Shown here: positions 38,721 to 47,700 of the stretch, piece by piece
Layout of the letters: every line of letters begins with the position of its first letter
Position numbering within the stretch: position 1 is the first letter of the stretch
Assembly: GCF_024346755.1 (NCBI RefSeq)
Contig: NZ_AP024862.1
Span: 1,283,554-1,347,553 of the forward strand
Length of the DNA stretch: 64,000 bases
DNA from: Vibrio aerogenes
GTDB taxonomy: Bacteria > Pseudomonadota > Gammaproteobacteria > Enterobacterales > Vibrionaceae
Direction: 5' to 3'
Notes under the pieces: model-generated
Seen by the model: only the letters and a program-made list of their open reading frames with translations
Database searches by the model: none
What the model was told of the DNA's origin: nothing
Program-made: the position numbers and the translations under genes

Positions 38721-39488
38721 CTATTTCACAATACACATCGGTGTTTCTGCTATGGGGTCTCGATGAATGGCAGCATCCAGGCCAAACACATCTTTTAGCA
38801 TCGGAACACTCAAAACTTGTTCCGGCGTACCCTGGTCAATCAATTGACCAGATTTCATGACAATCAAATGATCACAGTAACGGCATGCCTGATTAATATC
38901 ATGCAAGACGGTGATGATCGTCTTACCATTTTCATTCAGTGAACGCATCAGTTTCATGAGCTCAACCTGATGATTCAGGTCAAGATAAGTTGTGGGTTCA
39001 TCGAGAAAAATATACTCAGCATCCTGTGCCAGAGTCATCGCTAACCATACCCTTTGCTGTTGTCCTCCGGACAGCGCCGTAATTTCGGCCGAAGCAAACT
39101 CACTGACCCCGGTTAAGGCCATTGCTTCATCAACTTTTTGTTGATCAACATCGCTGAGTCTCCCCCAAAATCCGGTGTATGGTGTGCGTCCATACCCGAC
39201 AACATCGCGGACTGTTACGCCTTCCGGCACTTCTTGTGACTGGGGTAACAGCGACAATAATTGAGCCAGATCTTTCGATGGATACTGCCGGATATCACTG
39301 CCCATCCACATCACATTTCCTGATTCAGGTGCTAACAATCTCGCCAAAGCCTTCAACAGCGTTGATTTACCACAACCGTTGGGGCCGATAAGTGCAGTGA
39401 TCTTTCCATCGATAATTTGCAGATTCACCTGATGAATAATGGGATGATCTCCGTATCCGACAACCAGATTTTCTGTACTTAATGTCAT
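38721..39488 (-). CDS. fecE: Ferric-complex ABC transporter ATPase, FecE-like
   Basis: This 255-residue ATPase powers iron-complex uptake across the inner membrane. It has an intact Walker A (GPNGCGKST), signature (LSGGQQQR), Walker B (YIFLDEPTT) and switch His (VLHDINQA). The opening MTLSTENLVVGYG and ending PMCIVK match the pattern of E. coli FecE. It is the last gene of the iron operon, three bases after fecD. Because the receptor is not FecA-like, the substrate may not be ferric citrate. Confidence 0.88.
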   Translation of the reverse strand: MTLSTENLVVGYGDHPIIHQVNLQIIDGKITALIGPNGCGKSTLLKALARLLAPESGNVMWMGSDIRQYPSKDLAQLLSLLPQSQEVPEGVTVRDVVGYGRTPYTGFWGRLSDVDQQKVDEAMALTGVSEFASAEITALSGGQQQRVWLAMTLAQDAEYIFLDEPTTYLDLNHQVELMKLMRSLNENGKTIITVLHDINQACRYCDHLIVMKSGQLIDQGTPEQVLSVPMLKDVFGLDAAIHRDPIAETPMCIVK

Positions 39489-39491
39489 GTT

Positions 39492-40475
39492 TTATCTCAT
39501 TTTCATCAGTAAATATAAAAAGTAGGGAGCGCCCACCAACGCTGTAAATATACCGGCAGGCAGCTCAATCGGCGGCGCAATCACCCGGGCACAAAAATCA
39601 GCAAACACTAAGATGATCGCCCCAATTAACATACTTGACGGAATAATCGCCTGATGACGTCCACCGTACAGTCTTCTCGCAATATGAGGCGCAACCAGCC
39701 CTAAAAAGCTGACAGGTCCACAAAAAGAAACCACAGCAGAAGTCCAGCAGACGGCAAGAAACAGTGAAAGTCCTTTCATCAGATAAACATGCAGGCCCAA
39801 AGTTTCAGCCCTTGTTTCCCCAAGTACCAGTAAATTAAGCGGATGAGCGAACGCTAAAGCAACCGGTAATAACAAAGCCCACGGCAATAATAAATTTAGC
39901 TGCTCCCAGCCTCTGCCCCACAAACTTCCGGTCAGCCATAGCAGCGCATTATTAATTTCAAACGGGTGAATCAGCAGCACAAAATCAATCACACTGGCAA
40001 ACAGAGCTGACAAAGCAATACCAGTCACGGCCAGTGTTACCGGCGCTAAATTTCCCCGGACAATCAAAACAAGAAATAACGCAGCAAACAAACCACCCAA
40101 AAGTGCAATCCACGGGATATAAGCGATATTTTGTTCAGGGAAAAGAACCATAAAAAGCACTGCAGCCAGCCCTGCACCATGGCTGATCCCCAAAATATCG
40201 GGAGAAGCCAGCGGGTTACGGATAACGCCCTGAACCAGTACACCGGAAACAGATAACATTGCACCGGCAATGACAGCAAGCAAGGCTCTGGGGAGACGAT
40301 ATTCATAAATAGTAAAAGCCTGATCGCCCTGATTACTCAGTCCGGCTATCAATTGTGTCCATTCGATCGTCACAGCCCCGAAAGAAATACTCAGGATCAG
40401 GCTGATCACTAATAATCCTGATAAAATAGCTGTCTTACCCAAAATGATTGTCTTTGTCTTTCCCGCGGCACTCAT
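39492..40475 (-). CDS. fecD: Ferric-complex ABC permease, FecD-like
   Basis: This 327-residue polytopic permease of the FecCD family has about nine to ten membrane helices. Family motifs are LPRALLAVIAGA, GVLVQGVIRNPLASPDILG and GPVSFLGLVAPHIARRLYGG. The start was moved to ATG 40473-40475, which overlaps the fecC stop by four bases (ATGA) and has AGGAAG upstream; the longest frame would start inside fecC. Confidence 0.88.
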   Translation of the reverse strand: MSAAGKTKTIILGKTAILSGLLVISLILSISFGAVTIEWTQLIAGLSNQGDQAFTIYEYRLPRALLAVIAGAMLSVSGVLVQGVIRNPLASPDILGISHGAGLAAVLFMVLFPEQNIAYIPWIALLGGLFAALFLVLIVRGNLAPVTLAVTGIALSALFASVIDFVLLIHPFEINNALLWLTGSLWGRGWEQLNLLLPWALLLPVALAFAHPLNLLVLGETRAETLGLHVYLMKGLSLFLAVCWTSAVVSFCGPVSFLGLVAPHIARRLYGGRHQAIIPSSMLIGAIILVFADFCARVIAPPIELPAGIFTALVGAPYFLYLLMKMR

Positions 40476-41470
40476 GACTTTTTCTTCCTGACCAGATAAA
40501 TAAAACATGGCGCACCGACTAACGCAAGCACAGCGCCGGCCGGAGTCTCAGCAGGAAAAATAACCGCACGGCTTAAAATATCAGCACTAACGGTAAGAAT
40601 CGCTCCGGTGAGCGCAGCTCCTGCCATCAACCAGCGATGATCATGTCCAAACAAGAAACGGGCAATATGAGGCCCGGTTAACCCAACAAAAGCAATCGAA
40701 CCAACACTACTGATACAAACCCCAACAAGCGCAAGGACCAGAGCATTTACAGCATAGCGAATCAACTTCAGACGAACCCCCAGGCTCTTCGCCCGTTCGT
40801 CTCCTAACCGCAATAAATTCAGAGATGGCGCAAACATAAACGCTATAACCAAAAGCAGTAACAAGAGCGGTCCACTCCAAAAAACAGTCTGCCAATCGAT
40901 ACCGGCATATGATCCTGCCAGCCAGGTCAAAACCGGTGTCGCCTGATTTTCAGCCAGAATCAGACTTGCTTTTGTCATTGATCCACACAAAGCTGAAACA
41001 GCAATTCCGGCCAGCACCAGCTGCCTGCTTTCACTGCCACCACGCCATGAGCGTCCCAGAACCATGACCAGGCCCCACGCAAAACCAGCACCGGCGATAG
41101 CAGCCACCGGTAAAGTCACCGACGAAACCTGAGGCCATATTCCCGATACCAGAGCAACGCCCAATGCGGCACCTGCATTTACCCCAAAAAGTCCGGGGGA
41201 TGCAAGCGGATTACGGGTCAGGGTCTGCATGAGAACACCGGCCACAGAAAAACCAGCCCCGGTGATTATCGCAGCCAGAACTCTTGGGAAACGAATATCT
41301 GCAATCAGCATTTCTGTCATCGTTCCGGACATCCCGTGCAAAAGCATTTGCACGGGTACATGCCACGGCAAGGGTAAAACAGAGAAAGAGACAATACTCA
41401 TCCAACTCAAACCGATCACCAGTATTCCCATACAGACAATCAGAGTGGGTTTAAGCATATTCAGATTCAT
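40472..41470 (-). CDS. fecC: Ferric-complex ABC permease, FecC-like
   Basis: This 332-residue polytopic permease is the partner of FecD. It shows RFPRVLAAIITGAGFSVAG, LMQTLTRNPLASPGLFGVN and GLTGPHIARFLFGHDHRW. Its ATG overlaps the fecB stop by four bases (ATGA), and its own stop overlaps fecD the same way, so the three genes are translationally coupled. Confidence 0.88.
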   Translation of the reverse strand: MNLNMLKPTLIVCMGILVIGLSWMSIVSFSVLPLPWHVPVQMLLHGMSGTMTEMLIADIRFPRVLAAIITGAGFSVAGVLMQTLTRNPLASPGLFGVNAGAALGVALVSGIWPQVSSVTLPVAAIAGAGFAWGLVMVLGRSWRGGSESRQLVLAGIAVSALCGSMTKASLILAENQATPVLTWLAGSYAGIDWQTVFWSGPLLLLLLVIAFMFAPSLNLLRLGDERAKSLGVRLKLIRYAVNALVLALVGVCISSVGSIAFVGLTGPHIARFLFGHDHRWLMAGAALTGAILTVSADILSRAVIFPAETPAGAVLALVGAPCFIYLVRKKKS

Positions 41471-42375
41471 GATCCCTTCACGATTTGAAGCAGATCTCTG
41501 GCAATATATTCAGCAGCGAGAATCCCCCGGCATCTGGACCATAGATTACCGTCGACATGACTTACATGATGGGCTTGTGCTGCTTTTAATAATTGCCACA
41601 ACGGTTGTTTTTGCCATGTACGGACTATACTGTCAGCTGTATAGTCACCAATCACCAAAAAATCAGGATTGAGTGCAAGTAACTGTTCAACGCCAATCTG
41701 CCGTGATGCATGATGACCCAGAATATCAGGCGGGAATCCAAAACCCAGTTGATGCATCACCCCACCGGTATACGAATCATTTGGGTGAGCGAAGAAACCA
41801 TTTTTTCTTGCCACACCAAACTGGATGGTCTTTCCGGCAAATGCGGATAATTCTTGTCTGTATGACTTCATCAGTTGACGATGTTTTGACAAGCGCTGTT
41901 GCATTTCTTTGTCTTTACCAACGACTTTGCCAATTAAAGCCGCAGACTGAAGGTTTTCTTCGTAAGTTTCACGACGGGACGAAAGTAATAGTGTTGGCGC
42001 AATTTTGGATAAATCATCATACACAGCTGCATGCCGGCCAACATCAGCAATAATCAAATCAGGTTTTAAAGAGGCTATGACTTCAAGGGATGGCTGAGAG
42101 CGCGTGCCAACCGAAACCCAGTCAGAAAACTTCTGACGAATTTCCGGTAATAAGCGTTTTGGATCTTTGTCATCGGCAACGCCAACCGGACTTACATTTA
42201 CAGCAGCCAGTGCATCTGCAAATGAAAACTCAAGTACAACGATTCGGGAAGGAACATAATCAATATGAAATGTACCGTGCTTATCTTCAACAGTCACTGC
42301 AGCAAAACAGACCGCCGAAAGAAAATATAGTTTCAGGCAACACATGGCCCGGATAAATAGTTTTCTGCTCATCAT
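41467..42375 (-). CDS. fecB: Periplasmic ferric-complex binding protein, FecB-like
   Basis: This 302-residue periplasmic protein has a signal peptide (core LKLYFLSAVCFAA) and a mature domain of the siderophore-binding class. EDKHGTFHIDYVPSRIVVLE, ADALAAVNVSPVGVADD and GTRSQPSLEVIASLKPDLII closely follow the E. coli FecB pattern. The first base of the gene is set at one of two adjacent ATGs (42375 or 42372); no clear Shine-Dalgarno sequence is present. Two hairpins separate it from the receptor gene. Confidence 0.87.
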   Translation of the reverse strand: MMSRKLFIRAMCCLKLYFLSAVCFAAVTVEDKHGTFHIDYVPSRIVVLEFSFADALAAVNVSPVGVADDKDPKRLLPEIRQKFSDWVSVGTRSQPSLEVIASLKPDLIIADVGRHAAVYDDLSKIAPTLLLSSRRETYEENLQSAALIGKVVGKDKEMQQRLSKHRQLMKSYRQELSAFAGKTIQFGVARKNGFFAHPNDSYTGGVMHQLGFGFPPDILGHHASRQIGVEQLLALNPDFLVIGDYTADSIVRTWQKQPLWQLLKAAQAHHVSHVDGNLWSRCRGILAAEYIARDLLQIVKGS

Positions 42376-42396
42376 AAATATTAACCTGGGGTTGTC

Positions 42397-42412
42397 AGGG
42401 TCAACAGACCCT
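42397..42412. other. Small hairpin between receptor and fecB
   Basis: AGGGTC-AACA-GACCCT, a perfect 6-bp stem with a 4-base loop, lies in the 107-base gap between the receptor gene and fecB. It may affect mRNA processing or read-through. Confidence 0.45.
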
Positions 42413-42419
42413 CAATGAA

Positions 42420-42438
42420 GCCCGGCGAATCGCCGGGC
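42420..42438. other. GC-rich hairpin between receptor and fecB
   Basis: GCCCGGCG-AAT-CGCCGGGC, an 8-bp all-GC stem with a 3-base loop, directly follows the receptor's stop region. With no T tract it is not a classical terminator. It could stabilise the 3' end of the receptor mRNA and reduce read-through into fecBCDE. Confidence 0.55.
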
Positions 42439-42482
42439 AATGAACTCAGCCAGATAAAGGTACTGGCGTCATTTATCTGCCA

Positions 42483-44633
42483 CTAAAATGAATAGTCAGC
42501 CGTCAGATAAATGCGGCGTTTTTCTCCGGGGAAATGTCCTGTGCGTTCAAGAAAACCGCTGACAGCATAGGTTTTATCAAACAGGTTTTTCACATTCAGC
42601 TGGAATTTCCAGTCCTGCCAGTGGGTTTGCCATGAAGCATCATAAACCGTATATGATTTGACGATTTGTCCATCCTGACTCCACTGCTGTCCCACATAAT
42701 CCGCACCAAAACCAACCGACGAATTGAGCACCGGCAAGTCATAACGGGTCCACAATCCCAGCTGATGATGCGGTGCATTTGCAAAGCGACGTCCAACAGT
42801 CCGGGAAATACCATCATAAGCCTGCTTGACGATTGTATCGTTGTAGGCATAAGACAAATTAGCCACCCAGTTATCTGTCAAATCAGCCATGAGATCAGCT
42901 TCAATCCCCTGGCTACGAACTTTCCCGTAGGCAACCATTTTTGAGTCATCATCGGGATCAGTCTGCAACACATTTTGTTTTGTGATGTGGTAGAAAGCCA
43001 GGCTGGCACTCAAGCGATGATTGAACCAGTAACTCCTCGCCCCAGCTTCATACATCAGACTTTCTTCAGGATCAAATGGTCCGCCATTCGCTGTTGCCTG
43101 ATCTGCAGCATCCTGAGGCACAAAGCCCGTTGCAACCACCATATATGGATGCAACTGCTCATTCAGCTGATACGTAGAACCCAGACGATAGGATGCACCA
43201 GACCCTGTATAACTTTCAAAATTACTCTTCCGGATATCATTGATTTCATCATGATATCCATCCAGACGGACACCTGATGTCACATTCCAGACATCAGACA
43301 ATGACCATTGATCCTGAATATACGCTCCGTAACGTTCTGACTGTGTATCCGTATGTTTTGCCAGTTGATAAGTATAAAGACTGACATCATCAGGCGTATA
43401 ATCGGGATTGATTAAACTCCGGCCTGAAACACCTCCGGCAGAAGAAGCCTTGTAATAAATAAACTCACTATCCAGCCGATAATAATCCATGCCAAACAAC
43501 AGCGTATGATCATCCAGTTCAGCCACCAGATTCGCAGTCACAGAGCCGGCTTTATTTCTTCTCAGCTGATCCCGGTATTCACGGTCAACCCAATCATAAA
43601 TGCCATCATCATTTGTATCTTTTAACTTTTTCGGTTCATGATATTTCTGGATATCTTCATTCTCAAAGTATCGGAATGTAACATCACCGGAAAGCCAGAA
43701 GTTGAAATCATGATTCACCCTGACCTGATAAACCTCTGCATCCAGAGAAAGATGATCACTGGCATCATTCGCGTTCCACTCTGTACTGGTCAGGAAATTC
43801 CCCTGATCATCCGTTGGAATCCCTCTGATTCTTCCGCCGCCATAGTGCTGCAAAATATCGGTATACTGAACACCTAATGTTGTGTCCGGGCTAATATCCC
43901 ATTCGTATCCCAAATCAATAATACGATTCCGGATATCTGTATTCTTCCGATATGGATTCTCATGGTCCTGATAAACACCAATACGATATCGCTGAGAGCG
44001 ATCATCATTTGCTGCACCGGACAAACTCATACTACCGCTGACAAAATCCTGATTTCCTCCGGTAAGACTAACGTAGCGTTGGTCATCGTACGTCGGTTTT
44101 TTGGTGACATAATTAATCACCCCACCCGGCTCACCGCTTCCACTGATTGCAGCAGAAGGTCCTTTTAAAACTTCAACTCTCTCAATATTGAATAATTGAG
44201 GAACAGCCAGGCCTTCAAATGGATTCCCTCTGACACCGTCATAAAGGATTTCATCCTGACGGAATCCCCGGAAAGTCACGTATGAGTATGAAAACTGACT
44301 GACACCACTCACTGATCGATAGAGATCCGTGATCTGACGGGCTCCCTGATCCTGAATTAATTGTTGGGGCAAAACCTGAACAGACTGTGGAATATCATCG
44401 ACCGGGGTTGGTGTTCTGGTTGCAAGCGAGGTATCTCCAGCCCGGTATATTGACAATGCACGACCATAAACTGTCATGTTATCAGTATCCTGAGATTTAT
44501 CCTGTTGAGATTCATTCACTGCCGCAGAGACAGAAACACTCACGAATGAAAGAGAGCAAACCAGATAAATCTTTTTAGCTGAAAAATTTTTTTTATTTTT
44601 ATGTTGAATATTCTTTACGGTAAGGCGACTCAT
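42483..44633 (-). CDS. TonB-dependent siderophore receptor
   Basis: This 716-residue outer-membrane receptor has a signal peptide ending near VSVSAA, a TonB box (NMTVYG) directly after the mature N-terminus, and a plug domain (DIPQSVQVLPQQLIQDQ, RVEVLKGPSAAISGSGEPGG, VINYVTKKP). The 22-strand barrel ends in Phe (YLTADYSF). It lacks the N-terminal STN signalling domain that FecA has, so it does not fit FecI/FecR signalling. The sequence style is that of ferric-hydroxamate or similar siderophore receptors (FhuE/FoxA class), but the substrate cannot be named. A Fur box lies upstream, and fecBCDE homologues follow. Confidence 0.88.
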   Translation of the reverse strand: MSRLTVKNIQHKNKKNFSAKKIYLVCSLSFVSVSVSAAVNESQQDKSQDTDNMTVYGRALSIYRAGDTSLATRTPTPVDDIPQSVQVLPQQLIQDQGARQITDLYRSVSGVSQFSYSYVTFRGFRQDEILYDGVRGNPFEGLAVPQLFNIERVEVLKGPSAAISGSGEPGGVINYVTKKPTYDDQRYVSLTGGNQDFVSGSMSLSGAANDDRSQRYRIGVYQDHENPYRKNTDIRNRIIDLGYEWDISPDTTLGVQYTDILQHYGGGRIRGIPTDDQGNFLTSTEWNANDASDHLSLDAEVYQVRVNHDFNFWLSGDVTFRYFENEDIQKYHEPKKLKDTNDDGIYDWVDREYRDQLRRNKAGSVTANLVAELDDHTLLFGMDYYRLDSEFIYYKASSAGGVSGRSLINPDYTPDDVSLYTYQLAKHTDTQSERYGAYIQDQWSLSDVWNVTSGVRLDGYHDEINDIRKSNFESYTGSGASYRLGSTYQLNEQLHPYMVVATGFVPQDAADQATANGGPFDPEESLMYEAGARSYWFNHRLSASLAFYHITKQNVLQTDPDDDSKMVAYGKVRSQGIEADLMADLTDNWVANLSYAYNDTIVKQAYDGISRTVGRRFANAPHHQLGLWTRYDLPVLNSSVGFGADYVGQQWSQDGQIVKSYTVYDASWQTHWQDWKFQLNVKNLFDKTYAVSGFLERTGHFPGEKRRIYLTADYSF

Positions 44634-44678
44634 ACGACTCAGATTAAGTTAGCTTTATATCGGATGAGCAATCATAAT

Positions 44679-44697
44679 GAGATTGATTATCATTGCA
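44679..44697. promoter_or_regulatory. Fur box upstream of the siderophore receptor
   Basis: Read on the minus strand, TGCAATGATAATCAATCTC matches 14 of 19 bases of the Fur consensus, with the core ATGATAATCA intact. It lies about 46-64 bases upstream of the receptor start, as expected of an iron-repressed promoter. Confidence 0.75.
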
Positions 44698-44828
44698 AAT
44701 ATTATTTTTACTAACAATAACGAGAATTATAGAAACCAGATAAAGCTCGCCTGTATTTGTCGTCCTGTCATTCATGATTAATCAGGCCCAAATCATATTT
44801 TGTTGGACCACGACAGTCGATGATTCAA

Positions 44829-45218
44829 TTACTTAGGCGTTTCCTTCACCCAAATATTACTCAGCCTGTATTTTGCACAGGCACTACAGGTTAACACTTC
44901 ACCATTACCATGAATTCTCATGACAATGTCAGGTCTTTTCTCTCTGGTACTATGTCTGATTTGAATATGTAAATATGTATCATCAACGGAGAAAGGAAAA
45001 ACCGACTCATCACCATTTGTTTTCATTAACACTTTAGCTTCTTTGAAAATCAGTTGGTCGTCATTATATTGATTGGAGTATATGCCGTTAAAATTATATG
45101 TTTCTTCATTCAGCCAACGCTCCAGTTTTCCCTTCAAATCACAGCCAGATAAACACAAGGAAATCACAAGAATAAACCCAGTCGACAATCGTCTTGCGGA
45201 GTACATTGATCGATCCAT
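44829..45218 (-). CDS. Small lipoprotein, function unknown
   Basis: This 129-residue protein has an N-terminal signal peptide (STGFILVISLCLSGC) and a clear lipobox LSGC, so it should be lipidated and membrane-anchored. The mature part is short, beta-rich and includes a CSAC pair near the C-terminus. The start is ATG 45216-45218, with a run of G (GGGGGGAAAG) just upstream; the longer frame from 45335 would bury the signal peptide. I do not recognise a family. Confidence 0.75.
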   Translation of the reverse strand: MDRSMYSARRLSTGFILVISLCLSGCDLKGKLERWLNEETYNFNGIYSNQYNDDQLIFKEAKVLMKTNGDESVFPFSVDDTYLHIQIRHSTREKRPDIVMRIHGNGEVLTCSACAKYRLSNIWVKETPK

Positions 45219-45735
45219 CTTTCCCCCCTTATCTATCAAAAAGAATCCTGCCAGATATCCAGACAGGGATTCTCCATACGCGACCGAAATAAATCCGGAC
45301 AGAGAGTGCTTACATGAGATAAATACCGTTATCACTACGGTTCATAGCCCTGACACTTTTAACAAGTTTGAATATTTAATTTAAAGCTGTCTAAAGATAT
45401 ATATTCAGTACAAATTAATTGGTTTTATCTGTGCTCTATCCTTGCTGATAAAGCACCGAATCCGCACCATGATATAACCCAGTCATATCAATATACAAGC
45501 ATATAAAAATTATGCACAGATACAATATTAAACAATCGGGTAAACATGATGAATCCCACATACTTACAAGTGTAGTGGGTTGTAATGTGAATACCATTTT
45601 ATACAAATCCCATTCAATACTTGATCATCTGAATGAGGCTTGATTTACACTGTAAAAGTAGCTGTTTTGGGCTAATAGCTATTTTCTGGCTAATGGCTAT
45701 TTTCTAAGTAATAGCTATTTTCCAACTAATAGCAA
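45219..45735. other. Intergenic region with a parS2 site and an 18-bp tandem repeat
   Basis: These 517 bases between the lipoprotein and zinc-ribbon genes contain a parS2-type site (45643-45657), an imperfect hairpin around CCCAC...GTGGG (about 45556-45580) and the tandem repeat starting at 45672. I see no further gene. Confidence 0.5.
45643..45657. other. parS2-type centromere site 1
   Basis: ATTTACACTGTAAAA matches the Vibrio chromosome-II ParB2 site N-TTTACA-N-TGTAAA-N exactly. It lies about 16 kb from parAB2. Confidence 0.8.
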
Positions 45736-45739
45736 TCAG
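45672..45739. repeat. 18-bp tandem repeat, about 3.8 copies
   Basis: Units start at 45672, 45690, 45708 and 45726 with form CTAATAGCTATTTTCTGG. They differ at a few positions, and the last is partial. The core AATAGCTATT is itself a 10-bp palindrome. The fourth unit runs over the TGA of the zinc-ribbon gene. A degenerate half unit may precede 45672. Confidence 0.85.
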
Positions 45740-45963
45740 GATATTCGGGGTTCTGTAAAGGGAAGTTCAGATGGGACACTTTGGTGATTACATACGCGAC
45801 AAAAACATTGCCTTTCAAGTTTATAATAATGATGACCTTGCATCAGAGAACTAATAAAAGACTGGAGAACTTGTAGCCGGGAACAATGATCATGTGGACA
45901 ACGACGCATCACTGATTTATGAGGTGTGACTTTTCGACAAACCGGGCAATATGCCTTGACCAT
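45736..45963 (-). CDS. Small zinc-ribbon protein, function unknown
   Basis: This 75-residue protein has three cysteine pairs: CPVC at the N-terminus, CPHDHC (where His may also take part) and CFCRVC near the C-terminus, a zinc-ribbon-like pattern. No membrane segment is present. The start is ATG 45961-45963, with GGAGG 5 bases upstream; the longer frame to 46062 is not supported by a ribosome binding site. Many such proteins bind nucleic acid or partner proteins, but nothing here says which. Confidence 0.7.
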   Translation of the reverse strand: MVKAYCPVCRKVTPHKSVMRRCPHDHCSRLQVLQSFISSLMQGHHYYKLERQCFCRVCNHQSVPSELPFTEPRIS

Positions 45964-46107
45964 ACAACCTCCAATGAATCCAGCAGATGTTTCAGTGACA
46001 CAAATGTTTCGACTGAGGGACATTTTGTCAGATGCCAACACAAATTCAGTGATATGCTGCACAAATCAGGTCAAATAATGACACAAAACATAGTAAAAAA
46101 CGCAAAA

Positions 46108-46137
46108 AATCCGATCTCATAGCGATGAGATCGGATT
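46108..46137 (-). terminator. Terminator of putP
   Basis: A perfect 13-bp stem (AATCCGATCTCAT / ATGAGATCGGATT) with a 4-base loop is followed, on the minus strand, by TTTTTGCGTTTTTT. It is a classical factor-independent terminator ten bases after the putP stop. Confidence 0.9.
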
Positions 46138-46146
46138 GAAATAGAA

Positions 46147-47636
46147 CTAGTCGAATTCTTTCAGCTGATTGATAAACGTCGCATGCTGTGCCTGAATTGT
46201 CTGATCCGGTTTTTCAGAAAGCTTACTGAAAACCACAATCGCAATGGTCGATAAAATCATACCAGGAACAATTTCATACACATCAAAGATACCACCAGAT
46301 AACTGCTTCCAGACAACAATGGTAATACCACCAACAAGAATCCCTGCCAGAGCACCATTTCTTGTCATGTTAGACCAGAACAAACTGATCACAAGCGCAG
46401 GACCAAATGCCGCACCAAAGCCCGCCCAGGCGTAAGAAACTAAGCCTAATACAGAACTATCAGGTGTCATTGCCAGAATGAGTGCAATCACAGAAATAAT
46501 AATTACCGATAAACGCCCCACCATCACAATCTGTTCTGAAGATGCATTTTTATTCAGTACCTGTTTATAGAAGTCTTCTGCCAGTGCAGATGAACAAACC
46601 AGTAACTGAGAATCTGCTGTACTCATAATCGCCGCAAGAATTGCGGCCAGCAAAATACCGGCAACAACGGGATGGAATACCGCATTCACCAGAATCATAA
46701 AGATTTTCTCACCATCAGCCAGTGTCATTGTCGGATGGTTCGTCACATAAATCAGACCGACCAGTCCAACCATGATCGCACCAAACATAGACAACGCAGA
46801 CCAGCCAATTGCAATTCTGCGTGCAACACCAATATCTTTATTCGATCGGGTTGCCTGGAAACGGGCCAGAATATGAGGCTGACCAAAATATCCTAATCCC
46901 CATGCAGCAAGTGAAATGATTGCAATTGCAGAAAGTGGTTTGCCATCAATACCATGCCAGATAGTTAATAACTCAGGATTTATCTCTACCAGTTGATCAC
47001 TCAAGTCGCCAAAACCACCTTCCATTGCAGCAATTGGGACAATCATTAACGCAGCAGCCATCAGTAATCCCTGAACTAAATCGGTCCAGGATACAGCCAA
47101 AAATCCGCCGAACAATGTATAAGAGACAACACAAACCGTTCCGATAATAACCGCAGTTGAGTAATCCAGTCCAAAGACAGTTTCAAATAATTTACCGCCA
47201 GCCACTAAACCAGAACTCGTATAGAAGAGGAAAAAGAGAAGAATAAAAAATGCGGAAATTGTCTGGATCAGTTTTGACTGATCGTTAAAACGGCGCGATA
47301 AAAACTCCGGAATTGTGATTGCATCAGTCGTGATGCTATATGTCCGAAGACGTTTTGCCGCAATCAACCAGTTGAGCCAGTTTCCGATCAATAAACCGCC
47401 CGCCAGCCATAATGACTCCAGACCAGCAGCATATGTGTACCCCGGAAGACCCAGTAACAACCAACCACTCATGTCAGATGCACCCGCTGACAAAGCAGCT
47501 GGCCAGGGACCTAAAGAGCGTCCCCCAAGAAGTAGTCAGTTGAGTTCTTCGTTCGTAAGTAAGCATAAACCCCTATCGCTAACATCAAAATGAGATATAC
47601 GATAAAGGTCGATATAATAGCAAAGCTATTCTCCAT
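46147..47636 (-). pseudogene. putP: Sodium/proline symporter PutP, frame broken in a G run
   Basis: The family protein imports proline with Na+ (SSS family, about 496 residues, 13 helices). Reading starts at ATG 47634-47636 with GAGGA upstream and gives a good N-terminus through STDYFLG. There the family sequence LGGRSLGP needs six G in a row, but the minus strand has five (C run at 47522-47526), so the frame meets TAG a few codons later. From SAGASDMSGWLLLGLPGY to the end (46147) the protein is intact in the next frame. The total length is one base short of 497 codons, so a single-base deletion explains everything. It may be a real mutation, phase variation or a sequencing error. The gene ends the put operon. 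Confidence 0.9.
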
Positions 47637-47700
47637 AATAATTTCCTCGTATTATAAGATCGCCTTCCCTGTTCTCCAATCAGTGGATACAAAGATACAT

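Noticed and set aside
42420..42438. Factor-independent terminator after the siderophore receptor
   Set aside because: The hairpin is strong, but no T run follows on the minus strand.
45672..45739. CRISPR array
   Set aside because: The 18-bp units are directly adjacent without spacers.
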